This document shows positions 1 through 10,029 of a stretch of DNA of 64,000 nt, piece after piece. The position numbers and the translations under genes were made by a program. The notes beneath the pieces were generated by a model, which did not search any database, was not told the origin of the DNA, and worked only from the letters and a program-made list of their open reading frames with translations. The stretch's first letter is position 1; the number at the start of each line of letters is the position of its first letter. Source of the DNA: Eunapius fragilis (Eukaryota > Porifera > Demospongiae > Spongillida > Spongillidae); NCBI GenBank assembly GCA_963681505.1, contig OY811973.1:5242128-5306127 (forward strand), read 5' to 3'.

Positions 1-557
1 CTGCACAGTACAAACACGCATGTAATTTTACACTGCCTGCAAAGGTCACATGCACATAATCATTGTGAAAGCATGATGATGACATTAGTAGCCCCTCATA
101 TAACACCTCAAGGTCACTAACCATCCTCAAAATGTGTGTCAATACACTGAAGTGCATAAACTAGAATAATAAACACATTTCATAGCCGACCAGTAGCTAG
201 GCTTGTTGAACGATGTAAGGAGAGTGGCCATGGTACATAGACTGCTAAGCAAGAGGGAGGCTAGGGGCACAGGGAAAGCGTAGCTACACTTCGTTTTTAT
301 AATGCCTCTGTGCCACTTACATAATATGCCGTAGTAATGCTAATACATGCATGGGGCGGGGCCAGCTTGGCTCTGATACCAGTTGTCTGGTCCTATTCCA
401 TTGAATCTTAGAAATATTCATTACTTGTCACATCCCAAGTATACAAAACTAGTTGTGTTAAACTATGCATTTCAATTATTGAAGTGAGCCTACATATGTC
501 ATTTTTGGTAATATGGAATGCTAACAATAGATTTTTCTAGACCACCATTATACTCAT
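1..557 (-). repeat. LTR-retroelement fragment, copy 1 (tRNA-iMet-like primer site)
   Basis: This segment is homologous, in inverted orientation, to 9154-9770. Read on the minus strand, a probable LTR (about 557 to 383) is followed at 381-369 by TGGTATCAGAGCC, then by a leader that runs off the window start. Shared blocks include 23 identical bases around 476-500 and the segment near 85-215. TGGTATCAGAGCC is the classic primer site complementary to the 3' end of a plant-type initiator Met tRNA. The LTR outer boundary is inferred only from where similarity to copy 2 fades. No coding sequence of the element is visible. A short TRIM-like element or a truncated LTR element are both possible. Confidence 0.45.
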
Positions 558-782
558 GTTAGTGGGTTCATACAGGGAGTAGTAAAATGAGAGAAGGCAA
601 TGGTTGCAGTCATTAAATTTCACCTACAGTTGTTTAATAAAGATTACATGTACCCTAAGTAAACTGATCTCACGCTATTATCAGATAAACCATGCATTTT
701 AACGATATACCATGCATGCTCATAATTTATGGATTTGACATTTATAATTTACACATGCTGTAACGTACTTTTGGGTGGTCGC

Positions 783-1262
783 TTAGTTGGTCCTTTCGGT
801 AGCTCGCTTGACACCTTGTGTCTTGTATTGCACTCGTTTGGCAGATCTGGCAGCATTGGGGTCATTCCAGGAGCAACTCCTTTCAGATGCCTGAATGGTA
901 TCAGAATTGTCCTTGTACTTTATTCTTTTAGCAGTACGGTTTTCATCTATGTCATTTTGATATCGTTGTCTTTTAGCAGATCTCATGGATTCAACATGAG
1001 CATTGTAGCTGTCGAGAACAGAAGCCTTCTTTTTCTCAGGATTAGCCTTGTAGCTGTCGCAAAGAGAGGCTTCCCTTTTCTCTGGATTAGACTTGTAGCT
1101 GTTGCAAACAGAGGCCTCCTTTATCCTTGTAGCTGTCGCGACCCGAGGCCGTCATTTTCTCAGGATTAGCCTTGTAGCTGTCGCGAACAAATGCCTTCTT
1201 TTTCTCAGGATCAGCCTTCTAGCTGTCACGAACAGAGGTCTTCTTTTTCTCTGGATTTGCTA
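783..1262 (-). pseudogene. Decayed Y-x-x-N-P-E-K-K repeat reading frame
   Basis: On the minus strand this region encodes about six imperfect 15-residue (45-bp) units of the form YKANPEKKKASVRDS. They are followed by a basic segment with the repeated motif AKRxxYQND / AKRIKYKDN that stays open to a stop at 783. Internal stops (for example TAG in the unit near 1220) and at least one frameshift near 1110-1130 show the array is no longer coding as a whole. From memory, similar arrays precede Helitron-type or other transposon proteins in sponge and cnidarian genomes; that link is inference. No promoter or splice sites could be assigned. It may also be a relic of a multicopy host gene. Confidence 0.4.
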
Positions 1263-2190
1263 ACTAACTCGCACGGGCTTTAGCTTTATACTCTTGTACC
1301 AACCTTATTTCTAACACTTTGTCTTTGGTTTGTAGGTATTCCGCTTATCATTGTGATCTCTTCTTCTGTTTATGTGAAGGCATTTTTCTACAGCCCAAGT
1401 GTAAGCATGGGAAAATCAAGGATTTGATAATGCTGGTTATTTTATACCAGCTGCGTCATGAACACGTTATATATACCTATATAGCTGATGTAATGTGCTA
1501 TTTTTAGATCAGCACCAAACAAGGTACCACTCGCTTTAGTTACTTGCTTGATCAGTTAGGCGTCTAACATACTGCTGAGGATAACATACAGACACTTCCT
1601 GAAATGATTGGTACACTTGGCGTTCTTTACAAAAGTTCCTGTCGTGAGTTATGCTAACCTGAAGGAAGAATAATAATGAGATGAAGACAACGGAGGAGAT
1701 GGGGCTGGGTACGGATAATGGGGATGAGTATTTTTTTTCTCTCAAAACACACAGTCTTATGACACGGAAACTGCGCAGAACTGTTCTCCTTTTTGATATC
1801 GCTCAGCTTTATGTAGTGCTCAACCACACTTCTTGGAAGATATGAATATAAACTCTGAATCTGTATTTAACACCGTATCTGTGAAATTCGAATGTTTATT
1901 GGTTGAATCATCATTTTGGAAGATTAGTTGGAAAAGAGCTATTTGCAATGGTAAATACATTTTTAAATATCTCAACTAGATTTCTGAGGTGTATAGTGTG
2001 AATTTTAATGTGATAAGTTGTATGGAGATGTGCCTGTAATCATTTTAAGTTAAGCGGTTTTGCCCTATTTTGGTTGTCTAGAGTTGTATAGTACACTTTT
2101 TTCTGAGGTAAAGGTAAGTTCAAACAAGTCTGGTTGTACATTTAGGATTTGACAGATACAAAATAGGATACAAAATAGATACCATGAAAG
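1263..2190. other. AT-rich spacer without recognisable gene
   Basis: No convincing coding signal, RNA gene or transposon terminus was seen here. Short open frames on both strands lack recognisable motifs. Confidence 0.4.
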
Positions 2191-2194
2191 CTTT

Positions 2195-3207
2195 ATGCCT
2201 AAAATTGGCCTGCATTGTTATCACACCAAATTCTTTTTCATGTGGTATGCATGCTTAGTTGCTCTCGTACCCAGACTACACATTGTAATAATAGTGGCGG
2301 CACGTCTCTCACTTGTTCAGCAATGCATACGAAGCCAGTGTGCGACAGGTGTACGGCTGGAAGTACTACTGAAATGGGGTTTGTGCCAACCCCATGTGCT
2401 TGGTAGACTGAGAAAGGCCCATGTTGTGCTTGATTCCACACTACATTGGTTAAATCCTAAAAGGTCTGCTCAAATCGATCCTGATGTGGACACACCTGTT
2501 AATGCACCGGTTGTAGTTGACGATGACAACAACGGCATCAACTATGCATCACAGGCACACATTCTAAAGGTTCTCAAGCTAATGGGTTGTAATGATGAGC
2601 ATGAATTGTAGTCCCACAAATTGATATCCGGCACCAAGTACAGTGTGCAAATGAGATTGATGCTGGCAGTATGAAATGCATTGAGATTGTGTTTTGAAAG
2701 GCATGGATTTGCATGCTCCTCCATAATCGCAGGTTACAATGTGACGCAGATATGAAGATGTCATTCAGCATACAGTCATTCAGCTGTGGCAGCGATAGAA
2801 GTATTTGTAATGAGCTCGAGGCATGCACCATAGATCTAGTGTTTGCTAGGCTAGAAGAGCTGCAATTGTTGCAGCATACCATCCGACTAAATGAGCTTCC
2901 ACTTGTGCAAAAAAAACCAGAGTTGTGTATCAAAATATTTGTTGGAAGTCCCAGGTATAAACATTTGCTGACCATAAGCGTGGAAGGCACAAAGAGGATC
3001 GAGGGGCAAAGCTGTGTAAGGCAGAAGAAGCTCAGGATAGCATTTGAGGAACTTGATCTGGAAAAGGACCAGTCTGAATTGAAGAAGCACGAACTTGAGC
3101 TATACCTGAGCAATCATCAACTGAAGAAAACAGGAAAGACAAGCCAGAGCTTGTCTGCTTTGTTGAAGAACACATGCATGCGGTTAATCAGTAATCTGTT
3201 TATGTAA
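2195..3207 (+). pseudogene. Unrecognised coding-like remnants
   Basis: Two adjacent plus-strand open stretches (2195-2611 and 2713-3207) have protein-like composition. The second ends in a charged, probably helical segment (roughly LEELQLLQHTIRLNELP, then LEKDQSELKKHELEL). They lie in different frames with stops between them. At 2266-2280 there is also a TCTCGTACCCAGAC stretch matching the terminus of the inverted-repeat family seen at 53782 and 59075. I do not recognise the product. A decayed transposon ORF or exons of an unknown gene are both possible. Confidence 0.2.
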
Positions 3208-3250
3208 TTGTAATTGGGTTGGGAGATATTAACACAAAATGTATGTCCAT

Positions 3251-3526
3251 ACAAGTGAAGAAAACCTTTCTCTAACAAGAAAGTTGGTGGGATATGGGAA
3301 TTGGAGGCAATGGTGATGTAAAAAGGAAGGGAACAAGGATTTGTGAAAAGAAAAATCCTAAATTTAGCACATGTAAATGTAACAGAACCAAATGAAGTGC
3401 TAAATATAGGATTTTTGTCTCATTTTTCTTTTCCCAAAACCTTGTCCCTTCCTTTTTAAACCACCATTGCCTCCAATTCCTATATCCCACCAACTTTCTC
3501 GTTAGAGAATGTTTTTCTTTACTTGT
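3251..3526. mobile_element. Foldback (long inverted repeat) element, copy 1
   Basis: Two arms of roughly 115-120 bp are inverted relative to each other, from ACAAGTGAAGAAAACC at 3251 to the complementary GTTTTTCTTTACTTGT ending at 3526. They contain complementary blocks such as GTTGGTGGGATATGGGAATT against AATTCCTATATCCCACCAAC. There is no coding capacity. The arm layout (start, GTGGGAT.T.GGAATTGG, GGTGATGTAAAAAGGAAGGG) matches the 284-bp element at 28638, so they belong to one family. No clear target duplication was found. Confidence 0.7.
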
Positions 3527-3647
3527 TTCCTCTATTTTTAAATTTATTGTCGATGATTTCTGCTAATACTGGCATAGATTCTATATATTATCTCTGGTTA
3601 TAGTTATGACTTAGCCTCTTTAATTGAAGAACGGGCACTTATGCAGT

Positions 3648-3670
3648 CCCCCCCCCCCCCCCCCCCCCCC
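3648..3670. repeat. Poly-C tract (23 C)
   Basis: This is an uninterrupted run of 23 cytosines. Similar C or G runs occur at 11336-11362, 13685-13708, 15780-15795, 48938-48967, 50874-50892 and 58294-58319. Confidence 0.95.
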
Positions 3671-4257
3671 TCCCCACTTCAATTACCGTCAAGAGCAGAC
3701 GCCCGCTTTTGAAGGGTCAGCATTGTACCGAAGCGGGAGGACTCTAACTCGTCAATCGTCTCGATTTAGGAGATATTCCTCTCATCGTTTAGCTCTCCTC
3801 TTTTGTTGACATGAAGGCATTTTGAAAAAACAAAAACAACTTCGCTAGCCAAAAGCTGCGATCAAATGAGAAATTATACGTGAATGTTGCCATGGGAACG
3901 CTTCAATTTAGCACTCCGCATTACGTAATGATTACGTATGTCAGTTTTATGCTTTATTCATATATCTGATACCTGAAGATGTCCTTCCAGGAGATTCTAA
4001 AGCGATTGATATATTTTGCGCTTTCTGGCCGAGGTAGAAAGACTCTGGTTTGAGATACCATGCAGGAAAACTTGCTCCAGCTCAGGTAATAGAATTCGAT
4101 GTGCAACAGCCAAAAAATGTTAGAAATCCCAGATGAAAGGAGCTTCCAAATGTGTTTGCAATTAGGTCGCTGGTGCTAAAAACTAACATTGCCGCCAAGC
4201 TCAAAGTCTACACTGTGAAGCAAGGGAACTAATAAGAAATGCCAGAGAGGCCACCTC

Positions 4258-5125
4258 GAGAGAGAAAGAGAGAGAGAGGGCGGGGGGAATGAGGAAGGGT
4301 GGGAAAGGTACGGGGATGTAAGAGAGGGAGGGAATAGAGGGGGAGGGAGAGAGAAAATAGAGGAGATGAGAGGGAGGAGAGGGGTAGAGAGGGAGAGGCA
4401 GGGAGGTGATGGGAGAGAGGGGAGAGAGGGAGAGACGGGAGGGAGGGAGAAAGGAGAGAGGAGAGAGAGGGAGGGAGAGGGGGAGGGAGGGAGGGAGAGA
4501 GGGGAAGGAGGGAGAGAGGGGAGGGAGGGAGAGAGGGGAAGGAGGGGGAGAGGAGTGGAGGGAGGGAGAGAGGGGAGAGAGGGAGAGAGGGGAGGGAGGG
4601 AGAGAGGGGGAGGGAGGGAGAGAGGGGAAGGAGGGAGAGAGGGGAGGGAGGGGAGAGAGGGAGAGAGGGGAGGGAGGGAGAGAGGGGAGGGAGGGAGAGA
4701 GGGGAGGGAGGGAGAGAGGGGAGGGAGGGAGAGAGGGGAGGGCGTTACTAGTGAATTATTCCATCTCTCTATTATTACATAAATCTCTCCTCCCTTTCCC
4801 TCTCCTTCCCTCTCCCTCCCCATCTCTCACTCTTCCTCTCTCCCTCTTCTTCCTCTCACTCCCACCCCTTCCTCACTCTCCTCCCTCCCCTATCTCCCTC
4901 CCTCCCCTCTCTCCCTCCCTCCCCTCTCTCCCTCCCTCCCCTCTCTCCCTCCCTCCCCTCCTCTCTCCCTCCCTCCCCTCTCTCCCTCCCTCCCCTCTCT
5001 CCCTCCCTCCCCTCTCTCCCTCCCTCCCCTCTCTCCCTCCCTCCCCTCTCTCCCTCCCTCCCCTCTCTCCCTCCCTCCCCTCTCTCCTTCTCTCCCTCCC
5101 TCCCTCCCTCCCCTCTCTCCCTCTA
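4258..5125. repeat. Mirrored polypurine / polypyrimidine tract
   Basis: The plus strand is almost purely purine from about 4258 to 4740, built of GGGAGGGAGAGAGG-type units with a period near 16-24 bp. After about 50 bp of mixed sequence (4743-4790) it switches to almost pure pyrimidine (CTCCCTCCCTCCCCTCTC units) to about 5125. The two arms are reverse complements in kind, giving a giant imperfect inverted repeat. Long open frames in this region are composition artefacts. G-run arms could form G-quadruplex or triplex structures (inference). Confidence 0.9.
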
Positions 5126-5740
5126 CATACTAAGCACTCTAAGTACGTAATACATCGTGTCCAGACCTATATTATCCATAATTATCTTTAGCTTGATGTG
5201 AGGAATCTTGTTTCTGCGAACCGGTGGAAGGGTTAAGTGCCAAAAACAGTATCAACGTCTTTGGATAGAAATGTGTGTAGATCGTTTACAAATTTTAAAA
5301 ATGTCATGGAAAAAGGTGTACTTTTGTCGGTGACGGTCTGAAGGTAGCGACTTTGAACAATCGCAGCTTAGAATATCGAAGATTTACTAAGTTGGAGAAA
5401 GTATGATGAGTCTTCATTTGGAGAGTTGTTTTAAAGCCCCATTCATGTTAAAACATGTATATTGTGATTTGATGTACTTTTGTACTTTGACCCTTATCTG
5501 TAATACTTTGCTGAGGTCAAATAACAAGTATTTAATGTATGTAGCATGTTTTCCTCTCCAGCTCCCTGTTTCGTCTTAGTCGTGCGGCGCAATACCCATC
5601 GAAAAAATATGAGATGCTTTTTTAACATGAATAACGTTTAAACCTGAATAGCGCAAGCATGAATAAATTATTGACACACAAGGCTTTTCGTTTTAAGAGT
5701 GATACAACTGTTGTCTTGCACGTTCCCTCAACCCTCAACA
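5126..5740. other. Non-coding spacer
   Basis: No gene is supported here. The segment is AT-rich with short motifs such as TTTAAC and CGTTTAAACC before the piggyBac-like relic that follows. Confidence 0.35.
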
Positions 5741-5744
5741 CTCA

Positions 5745-5975
5745 GTGACAGAAGATGAGTGTGGTCCACGCAAAAACTGTAATTCGGACACCCTGGGGCC
5801 TGAGCGCCAGCTCCCTGGACCACACCTCATCACCAAGTTTATGGAGGGTCAACGCATGTGTGCTTGGTGCCACCATAACATCAAAAAAACGCAGTCAAAC
5901 ATATTATTGTTCATTGTGAAAGTTTGCACTGTTTTTGCCTTTTCATCAGGCCCCAACCTTTAAAAAAAATTTATT
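5745..5975 (+). pseudogene. piggyBac-type C-terminal cysteine-rich domain relic
   Basis: The plus-strand frame contains DTLGPERQLPGPHLITKF followed by GQRMCAWCHHNIKKTQSN. This resembles the cross-brace Cys-rich tail of piggyBac-like transposases (C-x2-C, then a later C-x2-C pair and H). After this point the expected continuation lies in the next frame and meets a TGA at the place of a cysteine codon, so the domain is frame-shifted and broken. No catalytic-domain sequence is seen upstream. Assignment rests on motif recognition only. Confidence 0.4.
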
Positions 5976-7100
5976 AAAAAGTCTTTGGTAGTATTCATGT
6001 TTAAAAATGAATAGAATTTGGTTTTGGGGTTTTAAAGGATAACACATAACTTTTACGACGATTGGAGTCTAATTTTGAAAAGTCGGTTGGACAAATTGGC
6101 CAATAAAAATGTTCTTTTTTCTCAGATTCGGTGTTATAGACTATGTGATGAAGACCTTTCTCTTTCCAAAAGCCTCTACTCAGGAATGTTAATACTGGCT
6201 ACACCTATTTGGAATTAGCAATATATCAACAATTTCAGCCATTACATGCAAGATGCCACATTTCCTTAAGGATGCTTGTTGTAGCAATTTTCTTTGTACA
6301 TTGTACCAAATGTTTGTGCAATGATCCCACCAAAAAATCTAATTGGTAGTTGTCATAGCAACCACCACCATTTTTTTTGCTTTGCGCTGCGTAATGTGGG
6401 GAGTGTTCTTTAACGTTTTTGCAAAACCCGGACGATTAAACATCGTTCGTATGGAATAAAAACGGCTGTATATTATCTATTTGCTACTGGTCTAACTAAT
6501 GTCGGTAGGCAAAATAAAACTTAACATCGTATGCATAAGTTGCATTCAAAAAGATCTATTTTTTGCTTAATTTTTCGCTGTTTTTAGTTTGCCTGCAAGC
6601 GCTCTAAGCGTTTCAAAATACGAACCAATTATCCTACTATAGTGATTACGTATGGGTATTCCTAAATTAGAAGAACTGCAGAAACATGCGAAAAACATAG
6701 TTTTATCATCTGGGTTTACAATTCCAACATTCAAATCCCATTATTTCGACGCGCGTAACCGTTGTCATAGAAACGACATTATTAATAAAGTGATATCAAT
6801 CCAAAGTGAATGGCACATTATTAATTCCCGTGTACGAGTAAATACTTCCTTTGGCAGCCATTTTAACTTTTCAAGTGTAGCCAGTCTTAACACACCTGAG
6901 TAATGTACGACCGTTTCCGAGACATACCTTCTGTGTGTTTGCCAAACTCTTCATAGTACACCATGAAATCTTTTGTCTGAGTCAAATCTATCCAATTGTT
7001 GCATGACTTAGATGATACTCCACATGCCACTTCAGACTCCTTAGACATGTGTATCTTATAAATGTGTTAGTAATGTCTTTGAGTGTATGTATCTATTTTT
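5976..7100. other. AT-rich region, no gene assigned
   Basis: One 83-residue open frame at 6652-6903 has no motif I recognise and no clear splice context. Otherwise this is non-coding sequence with homopolymer-rich stretches. Confidence 0.3.
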
Positions 7101-7129
7101 ATGTAGTCAATCATGTAATTGCTTTAATT

Positions 7130-8480
7130 TCATTCCTGCATATTACCTCTGTGAAACCCACTCATTGATCATCAGGCGGTACGTCAAGCATGTGTACAGT
7201 ATTTGTATTGACGATTGAGTAGTGTTTTATGCAGTGTAGTGATAGGTACGTGGTGACCACATATAATCATTTATCAGGTTAAATAATAACAGGCTACTTA
7301 ATTTTGTCCACTGGCTCATTGAACAAGTGTGTAAAAACATTGTCTACAAAATTTTGGTAGCTACCTTATTTAGCTAACTATTTATGTATATGTATAATTG
7401 CCTCAATAAATGTGTAGGATAGTATATGGATGTAGTGTGAAAATATACATATAGTTCGTACTTCTGTTTCATTCCTGTATATCCAATTTGTGATTCAAAC
7501 TCATCTTTCATTAGTTTCTATGTATTTGTAACCTGCACATAACCACCATAAAGCCTGTACTGGTATTGGCAGAACAGACATGTGTATCTTAAAAATGTCT
7601 TTGTGTGTGCATGAAAGTGTATTTATATTGCCAACCATGTTAATATCTTTTTTTTTCATTCCTTCATATCACATCTGTGAATCCTACTCATCCATCATCA
7701 GTTGGTAAGTAATGCATGTGGACAGAATTTGTACTAAATCACCTAACAATATAATCAATCTGTTTGGGGTTCACTCTGGCAGCTTCTACCCTGACCTAAC
7801 CACCTTAATTACCTTGAACGACATTTAAGGAGAATACAACAATAGCTCATGTCTGCATGTTGACAATTAGTGTGAAAGTATATGTTTGTATGTTGCATTA
7901 AATTAGTATATGTTTAGCAACCATGATATGGTACATGTATATGCTGGGGAAATACAAAGAACACTGGTCAACAACACATTGACAATTTCTCTTTCTTTTC
8001 ATGATGTGAATCCCACTCATCCATCATCAGGTGGTAAGTTATGTACGTGGACTGTGCATGAGAAAGTATGTTTTGTATGTTGCATTAATTAGTACATATT
8101 TGGCCCCCATGTGTTAATAACATGCGGTACATTTATATTAATATGCTGGGGAAATACAAAGAACACTGATCTACACATTGACAATTGACATTGACAATGT
8201 CTCTTTCTTTCTTTATGTGAATACAACCCATCCTTCATCAGGGGGTAAGTTATGCATGTGGACAGTACTTGTATTGAGGATTGAGTAGTTTTATATGTAG
8301 AAAGGCCTAAAAGTAGCAATGGAGAGGTGGTGACTACATATCATTAATCAGATTTTTGAATTATAACAGAGTATTCATTTATGTCAATTCAACATGCAAT
8401 TATGCACCAACAGGATTAGCTCATTGAACAAGTACATAAAAACATTTTCTTATTGTAAAATATTCCAGAGGAATATTAAT
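7130..8480 (+). repeat. Diverged tandem duplications
   Basis: A block centred on CATC(C)ATCATCAGGxGGTAAGT followed by a GCATGTGGACAG-type stretch occurs at about 7170, 7695, 8025 and 8235. The first and last copies remain alignable for more than 250 bp downstream (TTGTATTGAxGATTGAGTAG, GTGGTGAC, CTCATTGAACAAGT, ATAAAAACATT). The copies are strongly diverged and no coding role is evident. They lie upstream of the ankyrin exon at 9010 and are probably intronic or 5' flanking. Confidence 0.6.
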
Positions 8481-9009
8481 TGACCTAGAGGATTGGAAGT
8501 CAATGATAGTGTAATAAAAAGCATGAGAGCTAAAATATACCTTCTTTATCTCATGCTATATGTATAGCACGTTTATACATAAAAATTGAAAACATTTGCA
8601 ATCATTGTACAAAATGTAACCTTTATTTCTTAAATTGCAGTTTAAACATAACAAAGTTTTACCAATGACTTATGCCCTTCGAGCAAAAGAAAGAGTCCAT
8701 ACTATCATCTGTTTTCTACAAGCATGAGGACAAACCAATTCTCATGAATACGGTCATATGATTAATTACATGTAGTTCACAATATTGTGTTATTGTGTGC
8801 TCAATGAACAGAAAATCTGTCCGCAAAAAAGTATGCATGTACATGTATGAAGTTCCATGGAAATCGACTTGGATTGAGTATTCCATACTCAGATCAAGAT
8901 TTTATAACATCTTATGTCAATTTGGACAACAGACAGTGCATTGTTTAATCCCATATGTTGTCACTGCATGATTGCACTGCTTTTCTTTACCCTCACCTCC
9001 CATATGTAG

Positions 9010-9093
9010 GGGACACCACTACTTGTGGCAGCTCAAAATGGTCATACAGCTGTGGTGGAGATCCTTATAAAGGCAGGAGCTTATGTGAACAAA
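9010..9093 (+). CDS. Ankyrin-repeat exon (phase 0)
   Basis: Between an acceptor (CCCATATGTAG) and a donor (GTGAGT at 9094) lie 28 codons reading GTPLLVAAQNGHTAVVEILI followed by KAGAYVNK. This is a textbook ankyrin helix-turn-helix unit with TPLxxAAxxGH. Both borders are phase 0, as are the ankyrin exons at 16719 and 17151, so it most likely belongs to the same gene, which ends in the kinase exon at 17430-19094. The intervening 7.6-kb intron is filled by retroelements. It could instead be an orphan exon of a duplicated copy. Ankyrin repeats act in protein-protein binding. Confidence 0.65.
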
Positions 9094-9153
9094 GTGAGTT
9101 ACGTAGGGTGTGGTGAAGTGAAGAAAGGGTTGATCCATTCAATGTCTTGGACC

Positions 9154-9770
9154 ATGTATATTCATGACTTTCTAATTTCCATATTACCAAAGCAATCAGG
9201 CTCACTTCAATAATTGAAATGTGCACACCTTTCCCCCCGTATATTTGGGGGATGAGACAAGTAGTGTATAACATCCGTATTTCTAAAACAGAATTTTGGA
9301 AGATATAAAACTAGTGAAGCAGATGGAAGTGTGGAATAGGATCGACAACTGGTATCAGAGCCATGTTGGCCCCTAGACACTACTGCTGCATATGATGTCA
9401 TTGGCTCGGAGGCATTCTAAAAACAAAGGGTATCTATGCTTTACCTGTGCCCCCTAACCTACCTCTTGCTATAGCAGTCTAGGAACCAAGTGTAACTACA
9501 TGCATGCTTTATCATGGCTAGCTCCCCTTATATCGTTCAACAAGCCTAGCTACCGGTTGGCTACTCCTACTAATGTACATGTGTTTATTAATTCTATATG
9601 ATGCACTTCAGTGTATTGACATATTTGTTGAGGATGGTTAATGGCCTTGAGGTGTTAATAATTCTTTATATGAGGAAAGTGATGTGATATTGCTTCTAAC
9701 ACCACCATCATGCAAGTGACCTTATTAGGCTGTGTAAAACTACATCTTCCCTACACATGTAAGTTCCTCA
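9154..9770 (+). repeat. LTR-retroelement fragment, copy 2 (tRNA-iMet-like primer site)
   Basis: This is the inverted counterpart of the element at 1-557. A probable LTR (about 9154-9347, ending GATCGACA) is followed by AC and TGGTATCAGAGCC at 9350-9362, then by a leader homologous to 1-368 (for example CGTTCAACAAGCCTAGCTAC near 9534). The region continues to about 9770 without coding sequence. The LTR outer edge is set by loss of similarity between the copies. Presence of the same primer-site-like word at the same place in both copies supports the LTR interpretation. Confidence 0.45.
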
Positions 9771-10024
9771 AAGGGATCATTTGCCTCATTGACAATGATT
9801 CTGATCATGTACCCTAGTAAAAGAATAATACTTTTGAAGGTTGCTTGGTTGAATAATTATAGCGACCAACCATCATTTCAACAATGCAATTCAACTAATA
9901 ATGAAATGCACCACATGCATGACATTTGCTCAAGTGCACTATTGGCTAGGGTACATGATCAGAACCATTGTCAATGAGGCAAATGATCCCTTTGAGGAAC
10001 TTACATGTGTAGGGAAGATGTAGT
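9737..10024. mobile_element. Palindromic MITE with about 80-bp arms
   Basis: The left arm begins ACTACATCTTCCCTACACAT near 9737 and is repeated as its reverse complement, ending at about 10024. Near-perfect arms include GGGATCATTTGCCTCATTGA and CTGATCATGTACCCTAG, with a central spacer of about 125 bp. The flanks share TGTAAA, a possible partly overlapping target duplication. There is no coding capacity. Confidence 0.75.
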
Positions 10025-10029
10025 TTGTA

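Noticed and set aside
4176-5191. Long open frames in the mirrored purine/pyrimidine tract (Gly/Arg/Glu-rich and Leu/Pro/Ser-rich)
   Set aside because: They arise from simple-sequence DNA without stop codons; no domain, start context or splice signal supports a gene.
6652-6903. 83-codon open frame as a gene
   Set aside because: No recognisable motif, codon pattern or neighbouring exons.
7130-8480. CATCATCAG|GTG|GTAAGT blocks as 3-nt microexons
   Set aside because: Acceptor- and donor-like words recur because the block is duplicated; no flanking coding sequence supports splicing.
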